The translations under genes were made by a program, and so were the position numbers. A stretch of 64,000 bases of DNA. It comes from Mesorhizobium sp. 131-2-1. GTDB taxonomy: Bacteria; Pseudomonadota; Alphaproteobacteria; Rhizobiales; Rhizobiaceae. Each line of letters begins with the position of its first letter. The stretch's first letter is position 1. This document shows positions 33,380 to 42,713 of the stretch, in pieces. The DNA lies in contig NZ_AP023247.1 in assembly GCF_016756535.1 (NCBI RefSeq), positions 6,510,501 through 6,574,500 on the forward strand, read 5' to 3'. The notes beneath the pieces were generated by a model. That model saw only the letters and a list, made by a program, of their open reading frames with translations, made no database searches and was not told the DNA's origin.

Positions 33380-34192
33380 TCACACATCCTGCAAAGCAGA
33401 AAACCAGCCGCTCCATTCATGCGATCGACGATTTCGCAAAAAAACTGGGCTTTTAAAGAGATCGCCGTATTCGTCGCATAGTAGGTTGCCCAATACGTGA
33501 CGCCGCTCAAAATCCATGGAGCAGAGAGTAACCTCGCCGTTTGGAAGGAGTACATTCCGATACTGCCGTTCGTCCACGCATATCAGCGCTCCGACGACTG
33601 GCTGCCGTGGCTCTACAATCTTAGGGTCTACGCTTCCACCCCTGCTGCTCACCGGTCGCGCGCGAACTAGGGCTTGGGCAGGGATAATGTCGGCGATATC
33701 GGGATGGGGCTCGCCCAAAACCACGAATCGGATCGAAGGGATGTCGGCGTCGACGAGTTGACCAACCAAATCGCGATACTTGTCTCCGACAAGGCGGCTA
33801 TTCATGTGGGCGCCATCATCAAAAACATGAACCACGAGTACCCCCAACCGCAGCGCCTGCAAGCGTTGTAGATCCCGCCCCTTCATTCCCACAAGCGTCG
33901 TGAAAATCCTGATGCCGTGGCCTTTGGCGGAAGCGTGCTCGACCATTTCGGTGCAATCCGGATTGAGCCATGGCTCAGAATATCCGGCAAAACTAATGTC
34001 GACGGAGGTTGGTACGCGCGCCAGACAGCGCTTGAAATCTCCAAGACTAAGATGCTTCGTATCAGATACTTTTCTTTGCCGGTCAGCGAACTTGTCCTGC
34101 GGACAATATGAACATCCCACGATACCGCAGCCATGGAACCGCGTCCGCGACCATCGCCAATGATCGCGCCCCAAGGCAATTGCCCAGCGCAA
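33380..34192 (-). CDS. Radical SAM protein
   Basis: About 270 residues. The iron-sulphur motif is CGIVGCSYC (Cys22, Cys27, Cys30), a Cx4Cx2C spacing instead of the common Cx3Cx2C. Then come [16 protein letters not shown] (the GGE-like SAM segment) and [11 protein letters not shown] Cys in [17 protein letters not shown] near residue 220 is like the start of a SPASM-type auxiliary region, but only one Cys is obvious there. The start is a TTG at 34192, which is weakly supported; the frame is blocked upstream. No partner peptide or substrate gene is recognisable nearby, as the flanks are relics. The reaction cannot be predicted. Confidence 0.72.
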   Translation of the reverse strand: MRWAIALGRDHWRWSRTRFHGCGIVGCSYCPQDKFADRQRKVSDTKHLSLGDFKRCLARVPTSVDISFAGYSEPWLNPDCTEMVEHASAKGHGIRIFTTLVGMKGRDLQRLQALRLGVLVVHVFDDGAHMNSRLVGDKYRDLVGQLVDADIPSIRFVVLGEPHPDIADIIPAQALVRARPVSSRGGSVDPKIVEPRQPVVGALICVDERQYRNVLLPNGEVTLCSMDFERRHVLGNLLCDEYGDLFKSPVFLRNRRSHEWSGWFSALQDV

Positions 34193-34314
34193 AATGGCTA
34201 CGCGCGATTACGCCATGCATCCCTTACGAGGCCACGGCAGCACCTCGGAGAGCCTCGCCGCCATCATGCAGACCGATCTAGCCCCACTTGATCCAGCACA
34301 AAGGAATTTCAAAC

Positions 34315-35057
34315 ATGCACCAAGATACCGTCCGTGGGAAAGCTTTCGCCATGCCCCTGATCAGCCCGGCCTACCCGGCCGGCCCATATCGCTTCCGCAA
34401 CCGGGAGTATCTGATCATCACATATCGCACCGATACGCAGAAACTGCGCGACCTTGTGCCGGAGCCGCTTCAGGTGTGCGAGCCTATGGTCAAGTTCGAG
34501 TTCATTCGCATGCCGGACTCGACAGGCTTCGGCGACTACACGGAAGGCGGACAGGTCATCCCTGTCTCCTTCTGTGGCCGCAGGGGGAGCTATCCCCACT
34601 GCATGTTTCTCGACGACCATCCGCCGATAGCGGGCGGACGCGAGTTGTGGGGCTTTCCAAGAAGCTCGCTAGCCCAACGCTCCGAACGGAGACGGATACC
34701 CTTGTTGGCACGCTGGGCTACGGCCCGGTCCGCGTCGCGACGGGTACCATGGGCTACAAGCACCGAGCCGCCGACCTCGCGAGCGTGAGGGCCTCGCTCG
34801 CTGAACCGAACTTCCTCCTCAAAATCATCCCGCATGTCGACGGCACGCCGCGCATCTGTGAGCTCGTGGAATATCATCTAGAGGACGTCCATCTGAGGCG
34901 CGCCTGGACCGGGCCGGCAGCCCTGAACCTCTGGTCGCATGCGCTTGCCCCCGTCGCCGAACTGCCGGTGCTGGAAGTAGTCTCGGCCGTCCACTTCGTC
35001 GCAGATCTCACGCTCGCGCTCGGGAAGGTCGTCCACGACTATCTCGCGAAAGCCTAG
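34315..35057 (+). pseudogene. adc: Acetoacetate decarboxylase, single frameshift
   Basis: The first 118 or so residues from the ATG at 34315 are in one frame ([29 protein letters not shown]). The rest, from [20 protein letters not shown] to [10 protein letters not shown], is in the next frame. The shift lies at about 34663, where ggctttccaagaagctcgct lacks one base relative to the expected GFPKKLA codons. The catalytic Lys region of acetoacetate decarboxylases (ELWGFPKKLA) is therefore exactly where the break is. With the 3-hydroxybutyrate dehydrogenase relic that follows, this was a ketone-body or polyhydroxybutyrate-related pair. A sequencing error is possible. Confidence 0.85.
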
Positions 35058-35082
35058 CCTCGCCATCGGAAAGGAAGAAACC

Positions 35083-35486
35083 ATGAACTTTTACAGTGAT
35101 ATCTCATTGAACCAACGCGATGGGGAGCCGGTGGCCGGCTTCTCGACAAGGTGGCGCTGATCACCGAAGCCGCGAGCGGGGTCGGCAAGGATAGCGCGGT
35201 TCGCCCGCGAGGGAGCAAGAGTGGTCCGCGGATCTTGATCACAGCGAAGTCCAACAACGGCGTCCGGGATCGATCGGTTGACAGAAAATGGTTGCCAGCG
35301 AGAGGGGCAGGTGGAAAGCAGCTGATGCAGGCGATCGAAACCTTCGGGCGCCTCGATGTCCTGGTCAGCAACGCCGGCGTCCAGAACGTAGCGCCGCTTG
35401 TCGAGTTCTGCCACCAGGCACTTCCCGCCCGTGATAGGCTCCATGTCACGGTGTCGGCGAACTCAATGCCACCAAAATCAGTGTAA
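35083..35486 (+). pseudogene. 3-Hydroxybutyrate dehydrogenase (SDR) remnant
   Basis: Recognisable pieces are LLDKVALITEAASGVGKD (the TGxxxGIG cofactor motif, with the first Gly replaced by Glu) and ETFGRLDVLVSNAGVQNVAP (the NAG motif). The catalytic YxxxK part is missing, there is a large internal loss, and stops follow. It lies 26 bp after the acetoacetate decarboxylase relic. Confidence 0.8.
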
Positions 35487-35574
35487 GGCTCGGTCTGCTG
35501 TTCGGCGTCTGCCTCAGAGGCAGACGCTCGCCCTGTCGCCGATATCGCGTCGAGACTCGGCCTGCAGGGGAGGT

Positions 35575-35880
35575 GGACTACGGCCTACCTTGGACTTTGC
35601 TGCTGGCTTTTACCGTCGTCAGACGAAGCGAGCCGAATGTTGCGCCGCGGTGCTGATGAACGAAATTCTCGGCGACTCGACCTTTACCTCGCCTTTACGA
35701 GGAGGTTGCACGAAAAGCGCGGCCTTGCCCACTCGTACCACAAGAGTGACACGGGGCCGACATGGCGGCCGAAACGCTCACCTCATGCGCAACCTGGTTA
35801 AGAAGCTGGCGCAAACGGGGCCGAGCGTGGCGGAACTCGAGGGGACGAGGATGAAACGCCCAAATCCTCAAAGAGACGGC
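35575..35880 (+). pseudogene. M16-family zinc peptidase fragment
   Basis: Across frames one reads AAVLMNEILGDSTFTSPL, YEEVHEKRGLAHSYHKSD and LMRNLVKKLAQTGPSVAELE. These match consecutive segments of the non-catalytic half of M16 peptidases (LGG-FSSRL-x-EEVREKRGLAYS). The catalytic HxxEH part is absent. Confidence 0.65.
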
Positions 35881-36126
35881 CCGCGTCGAAAAAACCCGTG
35901 CCTAGCCGAGATTGGGCAAGGGCCAGGAGCCAAGGCTACCCAGCCGTAGCGAAGCCCGTGATCACGCTTAGGCACCCAATAACGATAATGGAAAAATCTG
36001 CGCGAAACGGTCGCACCGGTATTGACATTAATTGACACACCCCGCGAACACTTGCATAAGCCACATAGCGGTAGTGACTAGGTGCATGCCGCAGCCAATT
36101 TTTTCCCTACGGGCGAGGTCTGATCT

Positions 36127-36723
36127 ATGGCGGCACTGGCGAAATTCAGACCAGTTGATTCCGGCCAACACGACAAGGACGAACTCCGCGAGATTGTCCG
36201 TGAGCGCTCTTTTCGATTCGGACGCTACACGCTCTCGTCGGGCATAGAGAGCGACATCTATTTCAATATGAAGCCTACCATGATGGTGGCGCGAGGCGCG
36301 CAACTTGCCGCTCTTGAATTCCTAAAAATAGCTGAGCAAGTGAAAGCAGAGTACGTCGGCGGTCTTGAAATGGGAGCGGTCCCCGTAATCGGATCGATGG
36401 CGGCTGTCAGCTCGATGATGAACAAACCCATAAACACGATCTTCGTTCGCAAAGTTCCAAAGGCCCATGGCACAAGGGACGTGATTGAAGGACTTGGGCC
36501 TAAAGAAGATCTCGAGGGAAAAGTGGTCCTGATCGTTGACGACGTTGCCACAAGCGGCAAGTCGATATTGAAGGCGATTGAAGAGGTTCGCCGCGTCGGC
36601 GGCATTGTGGGTGACGCTGCTTGCCTCGTGGACCGTGACGAGGGAGCTACGGCGCTGCTAGCCCAACATGGCGTCACGCTGCACTCCGTACTGCATGCGA
36701 GCGAATTTGTGGAACGCCACTGA
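36127..36723 (+). CDS. pyrE: Orotate phosphoribosyltransferase
   Basis: 198 residues. The PRPP-binding motif is [20 protein letters not shown] near residue 135-155, with the two acidic residues of DD in place. The N-terminal [24 protein letters not shown] segment (quoted: [18 protein letters not shown]) and the flexible loop [16 protein letters not shown] are as in bacterial OPRTases. The enzyme joins orotate to PRPP in pyrimidine synthesis. It is out of place among relics and nitrogenase genes; a housekeeping copy presumably exists elsewhere. It is followed by an overlapping small gene. An accessory role, for example acting on another base-like compound, cannot be excluded. Confidence 0.88.
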   Translation: MAALAKFRPVDSGQHDKDELREIVRERSFRFGRYTLSSGIESDIYFNMKPTMMVARGAQLAALEFLKIAEQVKAEYVGGLEMGAVPVIGSMAAVSSMMNKPINTIFVRKVPKAHGTRDVIEGLGPKEDLEGKVVLIVDDVATSGKSILKAIEEVRRVGGIVGDAACLVDRDEGATALLAQHGVTLHSVLHASEFVERH

Positions 36724-37045
36724 CAATCTCATACAACGTCTTTCCGGCGACCTAGCCTTAGAGGACATTCCGCCGCTTTGCAGTGAGTGCAGGCGCCTCG
36801 CGAGTAAGAGCGATTGCCCCTGCCCATCCTCCCTGCTTTTGGTGCAACATATGCTCGCTGCCGTTCACCAGCGGCTTGACGCCATTGACTACCTCTCAGA
36901 GCAAGGCGCCATAAGACTGAAGGCTTTTACCGATTATCTGGCGGCGGTCGTTCGAATAGCTTCAGAGAGCGGCGACGCGGTACCCTGGATTGATCTAGCA
37001 ACCCGGTTTAGCGCTCTTTTCGGTCCCGACGAGGTTGCCCATTGA
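36695..37045 (+). CDS. Small Cys-rich protein of unknown function
   Basis: About 116 residues if it starts at the ATG at 36695 (36668 and a TTG at 36707 are alternatives). It overlaps the end of pyrE. A cluster of four Cys, [15 protein letters not shown], near residue 32-46 could bind metal, and the remainder is predicted mostly helical ([34 protein letters not shown]). I do not recognise the family. The pattern of conserved-looking hydrophobic positions and the overlap with pyrE suggest a real, co-translated gene. Confidence 0.5.
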   Translation: MRANLWNATDNLIQRLSGDLALEDIPPLCSECRRLASKSDCPCPSSLLLVQHMLAAVHQRLDAIDYLSEQGAIRLKAFTDYLAAVVRIASESGDAVPWIDLATRFSALFGPDEVAH

Positions 37046-37559
37046 TCTCGCGCTTATTGCTTTTTCGTGGAACGAGCAGCTCGTCGGCAAATGCGTCATC
37101 GATCGCCAGCGGCGTGCCGGCGCATATGCGAGCGAAAAGCGCCGAGCTGCCGGTGATGAATCTCGAACGTGACGACGTCGATTGGCGCGATGCGCGTTGG
37201 CTCGGGGCCCTCGTACCCAAGCATGGGTGCGTTCCCATTCCGCGGCATCATGCTCGCGATCCCGTCTGTGCCGTTCTCAAGCAAGCGAGCTCGAGCGAAC
37301 CGCCCCGGGTTGCGGATTTCGACAATCGTTGGTGGAGTTGGCTGGCGAATTGGCGCGTTCGGCCTTCGGTTGGAAGACCGGCTTGAGGCGGGCCAACGAA
37401 CGGAATTGGCGAAGCCACGCTGGAGTATGCCTTCACTGGGGTCGCGTCCCTGCACGTGCTGTAACGTAGCTTTCGCGAAGCCGCTCGCGAGCGCGCCCTC
37501 ATAGCGCCGAGCGGGCGAGCGGCTTCGGGGCGGGCGCAGAGGCTGGGTAGACGGGCCGA
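37046..37559. other. Stretch without a supported gene
   Basis: About 500 bp with short overlapping frames on both strands and no family feature. It leads into a palindromic intergenic element. Confidence 0.4.
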
Positions 37560-37765
37560 ACTCACCTCACCCGGTCCAGCCACGACATGCATCGCCAAAG
37601 GCAAGGACCCCGCTGACCGCGCCCGCAAGGGGGGAGATTGGCCGTCATCGCTGCCTTCGCCAATCTCCAAGGCTAGAAGTTTGGAGCCGCCAGGGAAGCT
37701 GCCGGTCTCCCCCCTTGCGGGGGAGATGGCCGGCAGGCCAGAGAGGGGGCTGTCCCGCCAGCGTT
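37560..37765. repeat. Palindromic intergenic mosaic element
   Basis: It contains inverted segments such as ggggggagattggc with gccaatctcc, and ccccccttgcgggggagatg followed by ggcaggccagagaggggg. This is the style of element dispersed through Mesorhizobium and other rhizobial genomes. Its left part (cctcacccggtccagccac) recurs within the broken FAD gene at 6467-6530. Confidence 0.65.
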
Positions 37766-38501
37766 AGATCACATTCAATTCCCTGAACGCCCGCCCTTCA
37801 GCGACACGGCTGTACCCAAACGCCGAGCAGTCCACCGTGCGGTAGCCGCCGTGCACGATCAGCTCGGCCAGCGCCTTGCCGACCGCCGGCGCCTGCTGCA
37901 GGCCGTGGCCGGAAAAACCATTGGCGAAGAGGAAATTCTTAACCTGCGGATGCGGGCCGATCACCGCGTTCTGGTCGAGCGTGGTGTAGTCGTAATGGCC
38001 GGCCCAGGCGCGTGTCGGCTTGATCGCCTCGAAGGCGGGAATGCGGGTCGCCAGCACCGGCCAGATCACCTCTTCGAACAGCGGCCAGTCGACCTCGAAG
38101 TCGGTGGGGTCGGCCGGGCCGTCGCCTTCTTCCGGTTCGGCGCCGCCAGTGAGATAGACCGAACCTTCCGGCCGGACATAGATGCCGGAGGGATCGACCA
38201 GCAGCGGCATATCAGAATATTTGTCGCGCGCCTCGAAGACGAAGACGTTGCGCTTGCGCGGCTCGACCGGCAACACCAGCCCCGCCATGGCAGCCACCGT
38301 GCCGGCATTCGGCCCGGCTGAGTTGACGACGATGCCGACTTCCAGCCTGTCGCCATTGTCGAGGCTGACACTGGTCACGCTCTGGCCGTCCCACCTCCGC
38401 CTTGCGCATGACTGGAGAGATTTCCGGCGGGCGTCGCCTCCCGAGCAATGCTTTTCATGTTCGTTACTCTTCGTAAGATCGATTATTTCGATGGAGCCCA
38501 T
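37764..38501 (-). pseudogene. Truncated FAD-dependent amino-acid oxidase (DAO family)
   Basis: The C-terminal two thirds are well preserved from about 38395 downward: VTSVSLDNGDRLEVGIVVNSAGPNAG (quoted: LEVGIVVNSAGPNAG), IYVRPEGSVYLTGGAEPEEG, RAWAGHYDYTTLDQNAVIGP and NGFSGHGLQQAPAVGKALAE. The N-terminal nucleotide-binding motif is absent, and the first 40 codons of the open frame are unrelated. It resembles sarcosine/glycine-type oxidases. Without the Rossmann dinucleotide motif it cannot bind FAD normally. Confidence 0.8.
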
Positions 38502-38563
38502 CTACGTATGAATGCAGGCGTCACAGTAGAGCTTTGAACAGCATCGGTGCGGGTCCGGAACCG

Positions 38564-39451
38564 TCATCGAGCCAAAAACAGCGGCAATGTCGGCTTTTCA
38601 AAGATCCATCTGGTCACACCGCCAAAGAGCCGCTCACGCAGCCGGCGGCTGCCATAGGCGCCCATGACGATCATGTCGGCAGAAATGTCGATTGCGTGCT
38701 GCGCAAGCACCGTGGCCGCCGATTTGCCGGCACTTGGCAGGAGGTCAACCGACACCCGAGCACCGTGCCGAGTGAGATAGGCAGCGATGTCGGCTCCAGG
38801 CTCCGCGCCGTTCCCGTTGTAGTTGGCCTTCGGATCGACCAGGGCGACACGAACTTCCTCAGCAACGCATAGGAGGCCCAGCGCTTCTCGAACCGCACGG
38901 GACGCCTCGACTCGCGAATCCCAACCGACCAGGACGCGCCGTGGCCACAGCGTCGCCTCAGCCCCCTTCGGCACAACGAGCACCGGCTTTCCCGTATCGA
39001 ACAAGCAGCCGTTGACCACAGGAGGTCCGAGATTCTCGTCGTTGAGGAGCCCCGGTCCGATGATCGTGAGGTCGGCGCAGAGCGCCCGCTGTCGTGCCAC
39101 TTCACCGAGGCTGGCCGGATCGTAATAGTCGGTGTCAACGTCATAGGCGAGCGACATAGATTCCAGCAGTTTCTGAATATCTCTGGAGCGTTTTTCCAGT
39201 CTGACCGCGTTCTGTGTAAATCGATCGATTTGCCGAAACCGATCGTTCAATCTGGCAATTGCCTGTCCACGTGCTACCGGCCACTCTGGGACACCATCTC
39301 CGATCCGCCGATGCGACATAAGGAGCATCGGAGCGGGTATAATCAGTACGGAAAGGTGCGCGCCGATTTCCGCACACAAGCCGGCAGCAGTTCTGACGTC
39401 CTGATCGGAATGGTCAGCGCCGGTCGAACAGAGTACCGTTTTAAAGCCCAT
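38564..39451 (-). CDS. Universal stress protein (UspA family, tandem type)
   Basis: 295 residues from the ATG at 39451, preceded by caggaaa; the longer frame to 39679 runs over the response-regulator gene. The C-terminal half is a clear UspA domain: RRVLVGWDSRVEASRAVREAL and the nucleotide-binding loop MGAYGSRRLRERLFGG near residue 265-280 (family GxxGxxxxxxxxxGS). The N-terminal half (TVLCSTGADHSDQDVRTAAG) is a diverged second domain. It lies just downstream of the regulator and nif genes on the same strand, which suggests expression under low-oxygen or symbiotic conditions. Promoter signals were not identified. Confidence 0.85.
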   Translation of the reverse strand: MGFKTVLCSTGADHSDQDVRTAAGLCAEIGAHLSVLIIPAPMLLMSHRRIGDGVPEWPVARGQAIARLNDRFRQIDRFTQNAVRLEKRSRDIQKLLESMSLAYDVDTDYYDPASLGEVARQRALCADLTIIGPGLLNDENLGPPVVNGCLFDTGKPVLVVPKGAEATLWPRRVLVGWDSRVEASRAVREALGLLCVAEEVRVALVDPKANYNGNGAEPGADIAAYLTRHGARVSVDLLPSAGKSAATVLAQHAIDISADMIVMGAYGSRRLRERLFGGVTRWIFEKPTLPLFLAR

Positions 39452-39551
39452 TTTCCTGCTTCTTCCCTGAGTGTTCGATGAGGGCGTTTCAGGCCGCAAG
39501 ACCGGCTCACAGCGCGAGGAAAAGGGAGTGGCACCAGACCCGGCACTCGAT

Positions 39552-40256
39552 TCAGCCGTCCAGCTTCTCGAGCGAGTAGCCGGCCGACCTGACGGTACGA
39601 ATGACGATACCGGTCGAGGCCGTCTCCAGTGCCTTTCTGAGCCGACTGATATGGACATCGACTGTGCGTACACCGACATGGATATTGGCCGGCCAGGCCC
39701 CGCCGATCAGCTCGTCCCGGCTGAAGACCTTGCCGGGAGCCTCCAGCAAATGCCGCAGCACGTTGAACTCGATCGGTCCGAGATGGATGTCATGGCCATT
39801 GCCGCAAACCCGGTGGGCATCGAGCTTCATCTCAAGGCTGCCATAGGAAAGCCAGCTGTCGTTTTCAATCGCGTTTGAACCCGGCTTCGGCAGCGCCAGC
39901 CTCGTCCGCAGATAATCGAGCAGCTTGGCCGGCGCCATTGGCCGCACAAAGCTCTCGTCAATGCCGGCTTTCAACAGATCAAGGTGCTGGTTCTCGGCGC
40001 CGGGCGCAATCAGGGCAATGATGGGCACGCCGCCGGTCCGGGGCTCTCGCTTGAGCCGGGCGCAGATTGCGGACCCGGTAAGGCTCGTTGGACCGCAGTC
40101 CAGCACCACGGCCTGGAATTCCCGTTCGTCGGCCTTTGCAAGTGCTTCCTTGGCGCCGCCTGCCGGCTCACTGACGAAGCCGTCCACATCCAGTATGTGG
40201 CTGAGGAACAGATAGAACTCCGCATCTTGCGAACAGATCAGGACGAGTGGCTTCAT
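39552..40256 (-). CDS. Atypical OmpR/PhoB-family response regulator
   Basis: 234 residues. Residues 1-120 form a receiver domain: the likely phosphorylation Asp is Asp53 in AVVLDCGPTSLTG. The acidic pair near the N terminus is altered (ICSQDAEF in place of VVDDE), and the conserved Lys of the KP motif is Arg (FVRPMAP, Arg105). Residues 135-232 are a winged-helix DNA-binding domain (LGPIEFNVLRHLLEAPGKVF and VGVRTVDVHISRLRKALE). It follows the DUF269 gene on the same strand, 105 bp downstream, exactly where DUF683 and fdxB would be expected. No histidine kinase gene is in the window. The altered receiver suggests it may work without normal phosphorylation. Confidence 0.85.
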   Translation of the reverse strand: MKPLVLICSQDAEFYLFLSHILDVDGFVSEPAGGAKEALAKADEREFQAVVLDCGPTSLTGSAICARLKREPRTGGVPIIALIAPGAENQHLDLLKAGIDESFVRPMAPAKLLDYLRTRLALPKPGSNAIENDSWLSYGSLEMKLDAHRVCGNGHDIHLGPIEFNVLRHLLEAPGKVFSRDELIGGAWPANIHVGVRTVDVHISRLRKALETASTGIVIRTVRSAGYSLEKLDG

Positions 40257-40361
40257 CAGCGCTACCCCGAGAACCACATTGGCCTCGACCGCGTCGGCCG
40301 CGTGGGCTGGCCATCGCGGCTCCTCAAGGCCTGACATGATCCTCTTGCTCAAAAATTGGTT

Positions 40362-40841
40362 TCATGCCCGTGCCACCTCGGGATAGGCGTCGATGGCTGC
40401 GATGGCATCGTCGACCAGTTTCGTACCGGCGGCGGCGAGTTTGCAGAACGTCTCGAAGCCGAACCGATGGACGTCGCGCACGGTCTTGGACAGAACGACC
40501 AGCCGCCCGGCGGTGAAAAGCACGCGCCCGAACCCCTCATGGCTCATTTCGATCATCGGCGATGCCATCAGGCCGGAGCGCTCCTCGATCGCAAGGGCGA
40601 CGGCAGTGTAAAACTTGTCGAGCCTCCACAGCACGTCCGGATCGGGATCGCCGATGATTGGGATCGTACGACGCCGTTCCTTGCTGACGATGAAGTCGGC
40701 CAGCAACTCGGCATCCGCTGTGCCGTCCCATGACCCGTGGGTATCCTGAGCACGGATCAGCCGCACGAGGCATTTGACGAATGGGCTGGCAAGGGCCGCC
40801 TCGTCATCGTTGACAGCAGGGCTGATCGCAACTTCAAACAT
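40362..40841 (-). CDS. NifX-associated nitrogen fixation protein (DUF269)
   Basis: 159 residues from the ATG at 40841, the family start. Family segments are FVKCLVRLIRAQDTHGSWDG, LLADFIVSKERRRTIPIIGD, FYTAVALAIEERSG and SHEGFGRVLFTAGRLVVLSK. The gene always accompanies nifX and probably helps handle FeMo-cofactor precursors; the molecular function is not settled. It is separated from nifX by 17 bp. A decayed copy lies at 1303-1746. Confidence 0.9.
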   Translation of the reverse strand: MFEVAISPAVNDDEAALASPFVKCLVRLIRAQDTHGSWDGTADAELLADFIVSKERRRTIPIIGDPDPDVLWRLDKFYTAVALAIEERSGLMASPMIEMSHEGFGRVLFTAGRLVVLSKTVRDVHRFGFETFCKLAAAGTKLVDDAIAAIDAYPEVARA

Positions 40842-40858
40842 TTTGCTCTTTCCTCGTT

Positions 40859-41356
40859 TTAGTCCTCGTCCTCGAAGGAGGGTCTCTTTTCGGCGACACC
40901 AGCTTCGGCCAGCACCTTGCGCAGCCAGGGCGGAGGACACGTCCTCAGCATCATCTGCGTGCGCAACAGCACCTCCTGGATGGTTTGTGGCTGCTGCACC
41001 TTGATTGGATGGATTTTTGCCGAAATAACCTTGGCTGCCGAAGGCCCGCCGATGGCCAGACAAAACAGCAGATGGCAGCCCTTCAGCGCCTCCACCTTCG
41101 GCGTGACGCGGTCATCGCCCTCGGTCCGACGCTTCCCGCTCTCATCGGAAACGTCATCGAAGGCCACGGCTTCCACGAGATGCCACTCCTCGCGCGTCAC
41201 GTCGTAGACAGCAAAGCGCTTGGCCGACCCGAAATGGGCATTGAGATTCGTCATGTCTTGCGTGGCGATGGCTACGCGCAATGCGCCTGCCCGTCGGTCC
41301 GTCATCGGTGCGTGAACCTCGTCAGTGACGAGTGAGAGGCGACGAACGGAGCTCAT
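40859..41356 (-). CDS. nifX: NifX, FeMo-cofactor precursor carrier
   Basis: 165 residues from the ATG at 41356. NifX is a small cytoplasmic protein of the NafY/NifB C-terminal fold that holds NifB-co or VK-cluster intermediates during cofactor assembly. Family features are LRVAIATQDMTNLNAHFGSA (AHFG with the ligand His), FAVYDV and CHLLFCLAIGGPSAAKVI. The start lies inside the end of nifN, a 35-bp overlap, so expression is coupled. The C terminus is acidic (FEDED). Confidence 0.92.
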   Translation of the reverse strand: MSSVRRLSLVTDEVHAPMTDRRAGALRVAIATQDMTNLNAHFGSAKRFAVYDVTREEWHLVEAVAFDDVSDESGKRRTEGDDRVTPKVEALKGCHLLFCLAIGGPSAAKVISAKIHPIKVQQPQTIQEVLLRTQMMLRTCPPPWLRKVLAEAGVAEKRPSFEDED

Positions 41357-42704
41357 CTGGCATTTCTCGTTTCCGGAATAGATCAAGCGCCTCAGGCGTC
41401 GGCGCGTGCTGGTTGGCCTGAAAGATATTGGCAACATCGAAGATCAGGTCGCGGGTCCCCCGATAGAGGATTGTGAGCTTGTGCTGGCTGCCGAGCCGGT
41501 CGAAGATCGGGAAGCCGACGCGCATGAGCGGAATGCCAAGGCGTCGCGACGCCTGGCGACCGTGGGAATGTGTTACGAGAAGATCCGCGCCCGCTGCAAG
41601 AGCTTCCAAATCGCCGAGATCGCCGATCTGAACCCACTCCGCCGGTACTTTTTGCAGAATCTTCGACATATCGGTCGTCGTGACCGCCGCCGCGATGTCA
41701 GAGCCCATGTCGGTGAAGAAGGTTGCGAGTTGATAGAGTTGGTCTGGTTCAGCAGCGATCGCAATTTTCTTGCCTCCGAAATGGAAATGTCCGTCGAGCA
41801 ATGCATCCTCCAATTGCGCCCGGTGACGGCGAACCCGGGCCGGCACCGCCGCGCCCGAAACCGCCGATAGCAGCGAGACGAACCGGTCGACGGCCTTCAA
41901 TCCGGTCAGCGACTGGAACACCGCGTAAGGCACGCCGGTCAACCCGTGCAGCGTTTTCGCCGGGTGGCGCATGTGCTCGCCGATGACGATGCATTGCGCG
42001 GCCGTGCCAAGCTCGCGGATTTCCTCGACGCTGGTGCCGCCATAGGTAGTGGTTACCCAGCGGTCAGGAGCCGTGCCGTCGAGTGAGCCGGAGACGTCCG
42101 GAAGAATAACCGGCCTGAGACCAAAACTTTCAACCATGTCACGCAAATGCTCGACGTCAGCGACAGTGAGGTTGCATCCGGGCAGGATCGCGATCTTCTT
42201 CGGCTGCCGCGTCCGTTCGCCCGACCGTGTAATCCCTTCGATCATCGCCGCGACAGCCTTGGCCCAGCCCTCTTCGATCGCGCCGTCAAAATCGGGCGTG
42301 TTGGCGAGCACGACCTCCGTACCCGCGAGCTCTTCCACGTGCTTCAGCTTGATGTTGGCGATATCACTCGCGCAATCTTCGCCACGGGTCTCCACCAGCG
42401 CGGTCGTGCACACCCCTATCAGCTTTGGCTTTGTGCGGGTTTTGAGGTTGAGGATCGCCTCTTCCAGATGGTCCGCTCCGCCGAGTATGGTTGCCACCTC
42501 GTCCAACGCCGTTGTCTGCAAGGGGATCGCTTCCTTGAAATGCCGCACGAAGAGCACGAGCGCGAAGCTGGTGCAGCCCTGGCTGCCGTGGAACAGGGGC
42601 ATCGCACCGTCGACTCCAAGAAAAGCAAAGGCGGCACCCAGTGGCTGCGACGACTTCAGCGGATTGACCGCCGCTGATTTGGTATTGCGAAGGATGCGGA
42701 CCAT
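41322..42704 (-). CDS. nifN: NifN, FeMo-cofactor scaffold subunit
   Basis: 460 residues. Forms the NifEN heterotetramer on which the iron-molybdenum cofactor is completed. It is related to NifK. Cys of the P-cluster-like site are in FHGSQGCTSFALVLFVRHFKE (quoted: FHGSQGCTSFALVLFVRH) and GVCTTALVETRGEDC. Later segments include AILPGCNLTVADVEHLRDM and VTHSHGRQASRRLGIPLMRV. It begins 9 bp after nifE. Length and start are normal for the family. Confidence 0.95.
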   Translation of the reverse strand: MVRILRNTKSAAVNPLKSSQPLGAAFAFLGVDGAMPLFHGSQGCTSFALVLFVRHFKEAIPLQTTALDEVATILGGADHLEEAILNLKTRTKPKLIGVCTTALVETRGEDCASDIANIKLKHVEELAGTEVVLANTPDFDGAIEEGWAKAVAAMIEGITRSGERTRQPKKIAILPGCNLTVADVEHLRDMVESFGLRPVILPDVSGSLDGTAPDRWVTTTYGGTSVEEIRELGTAAQCIVIGEHMRHPAKTLHGLTGVPYAVFQSLTGLKAVDRFVSLLSAVSGAAVPARVRRHRAQLEDALLDGHFHFGGKKIAIAAEPDQLYQLATFFTDMGSDIAAAVTTTDMSKILQKVPAEWVQIGDLGDLEALAAGADLLVTHSHGRQASRRLGIPLMRVGFPIFDRLGSQHKLTILYRGTRDLIFDVANIFQANQHAPTPEALDLFRKREMPDELRSSPLTRH

Positions 42705-42713
42705 CGGATTTCC

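Noticed and set aside
37764..38501. Truncated amino-acid oxidase as a replacement for the broken FAD gene of the hydrazine cassette
   Set aside because: It lacks the FAD-binding N terminus, lies 30 kb away, and its preserved part is of the sarcosine-oxidase type without evidence for this pathway.
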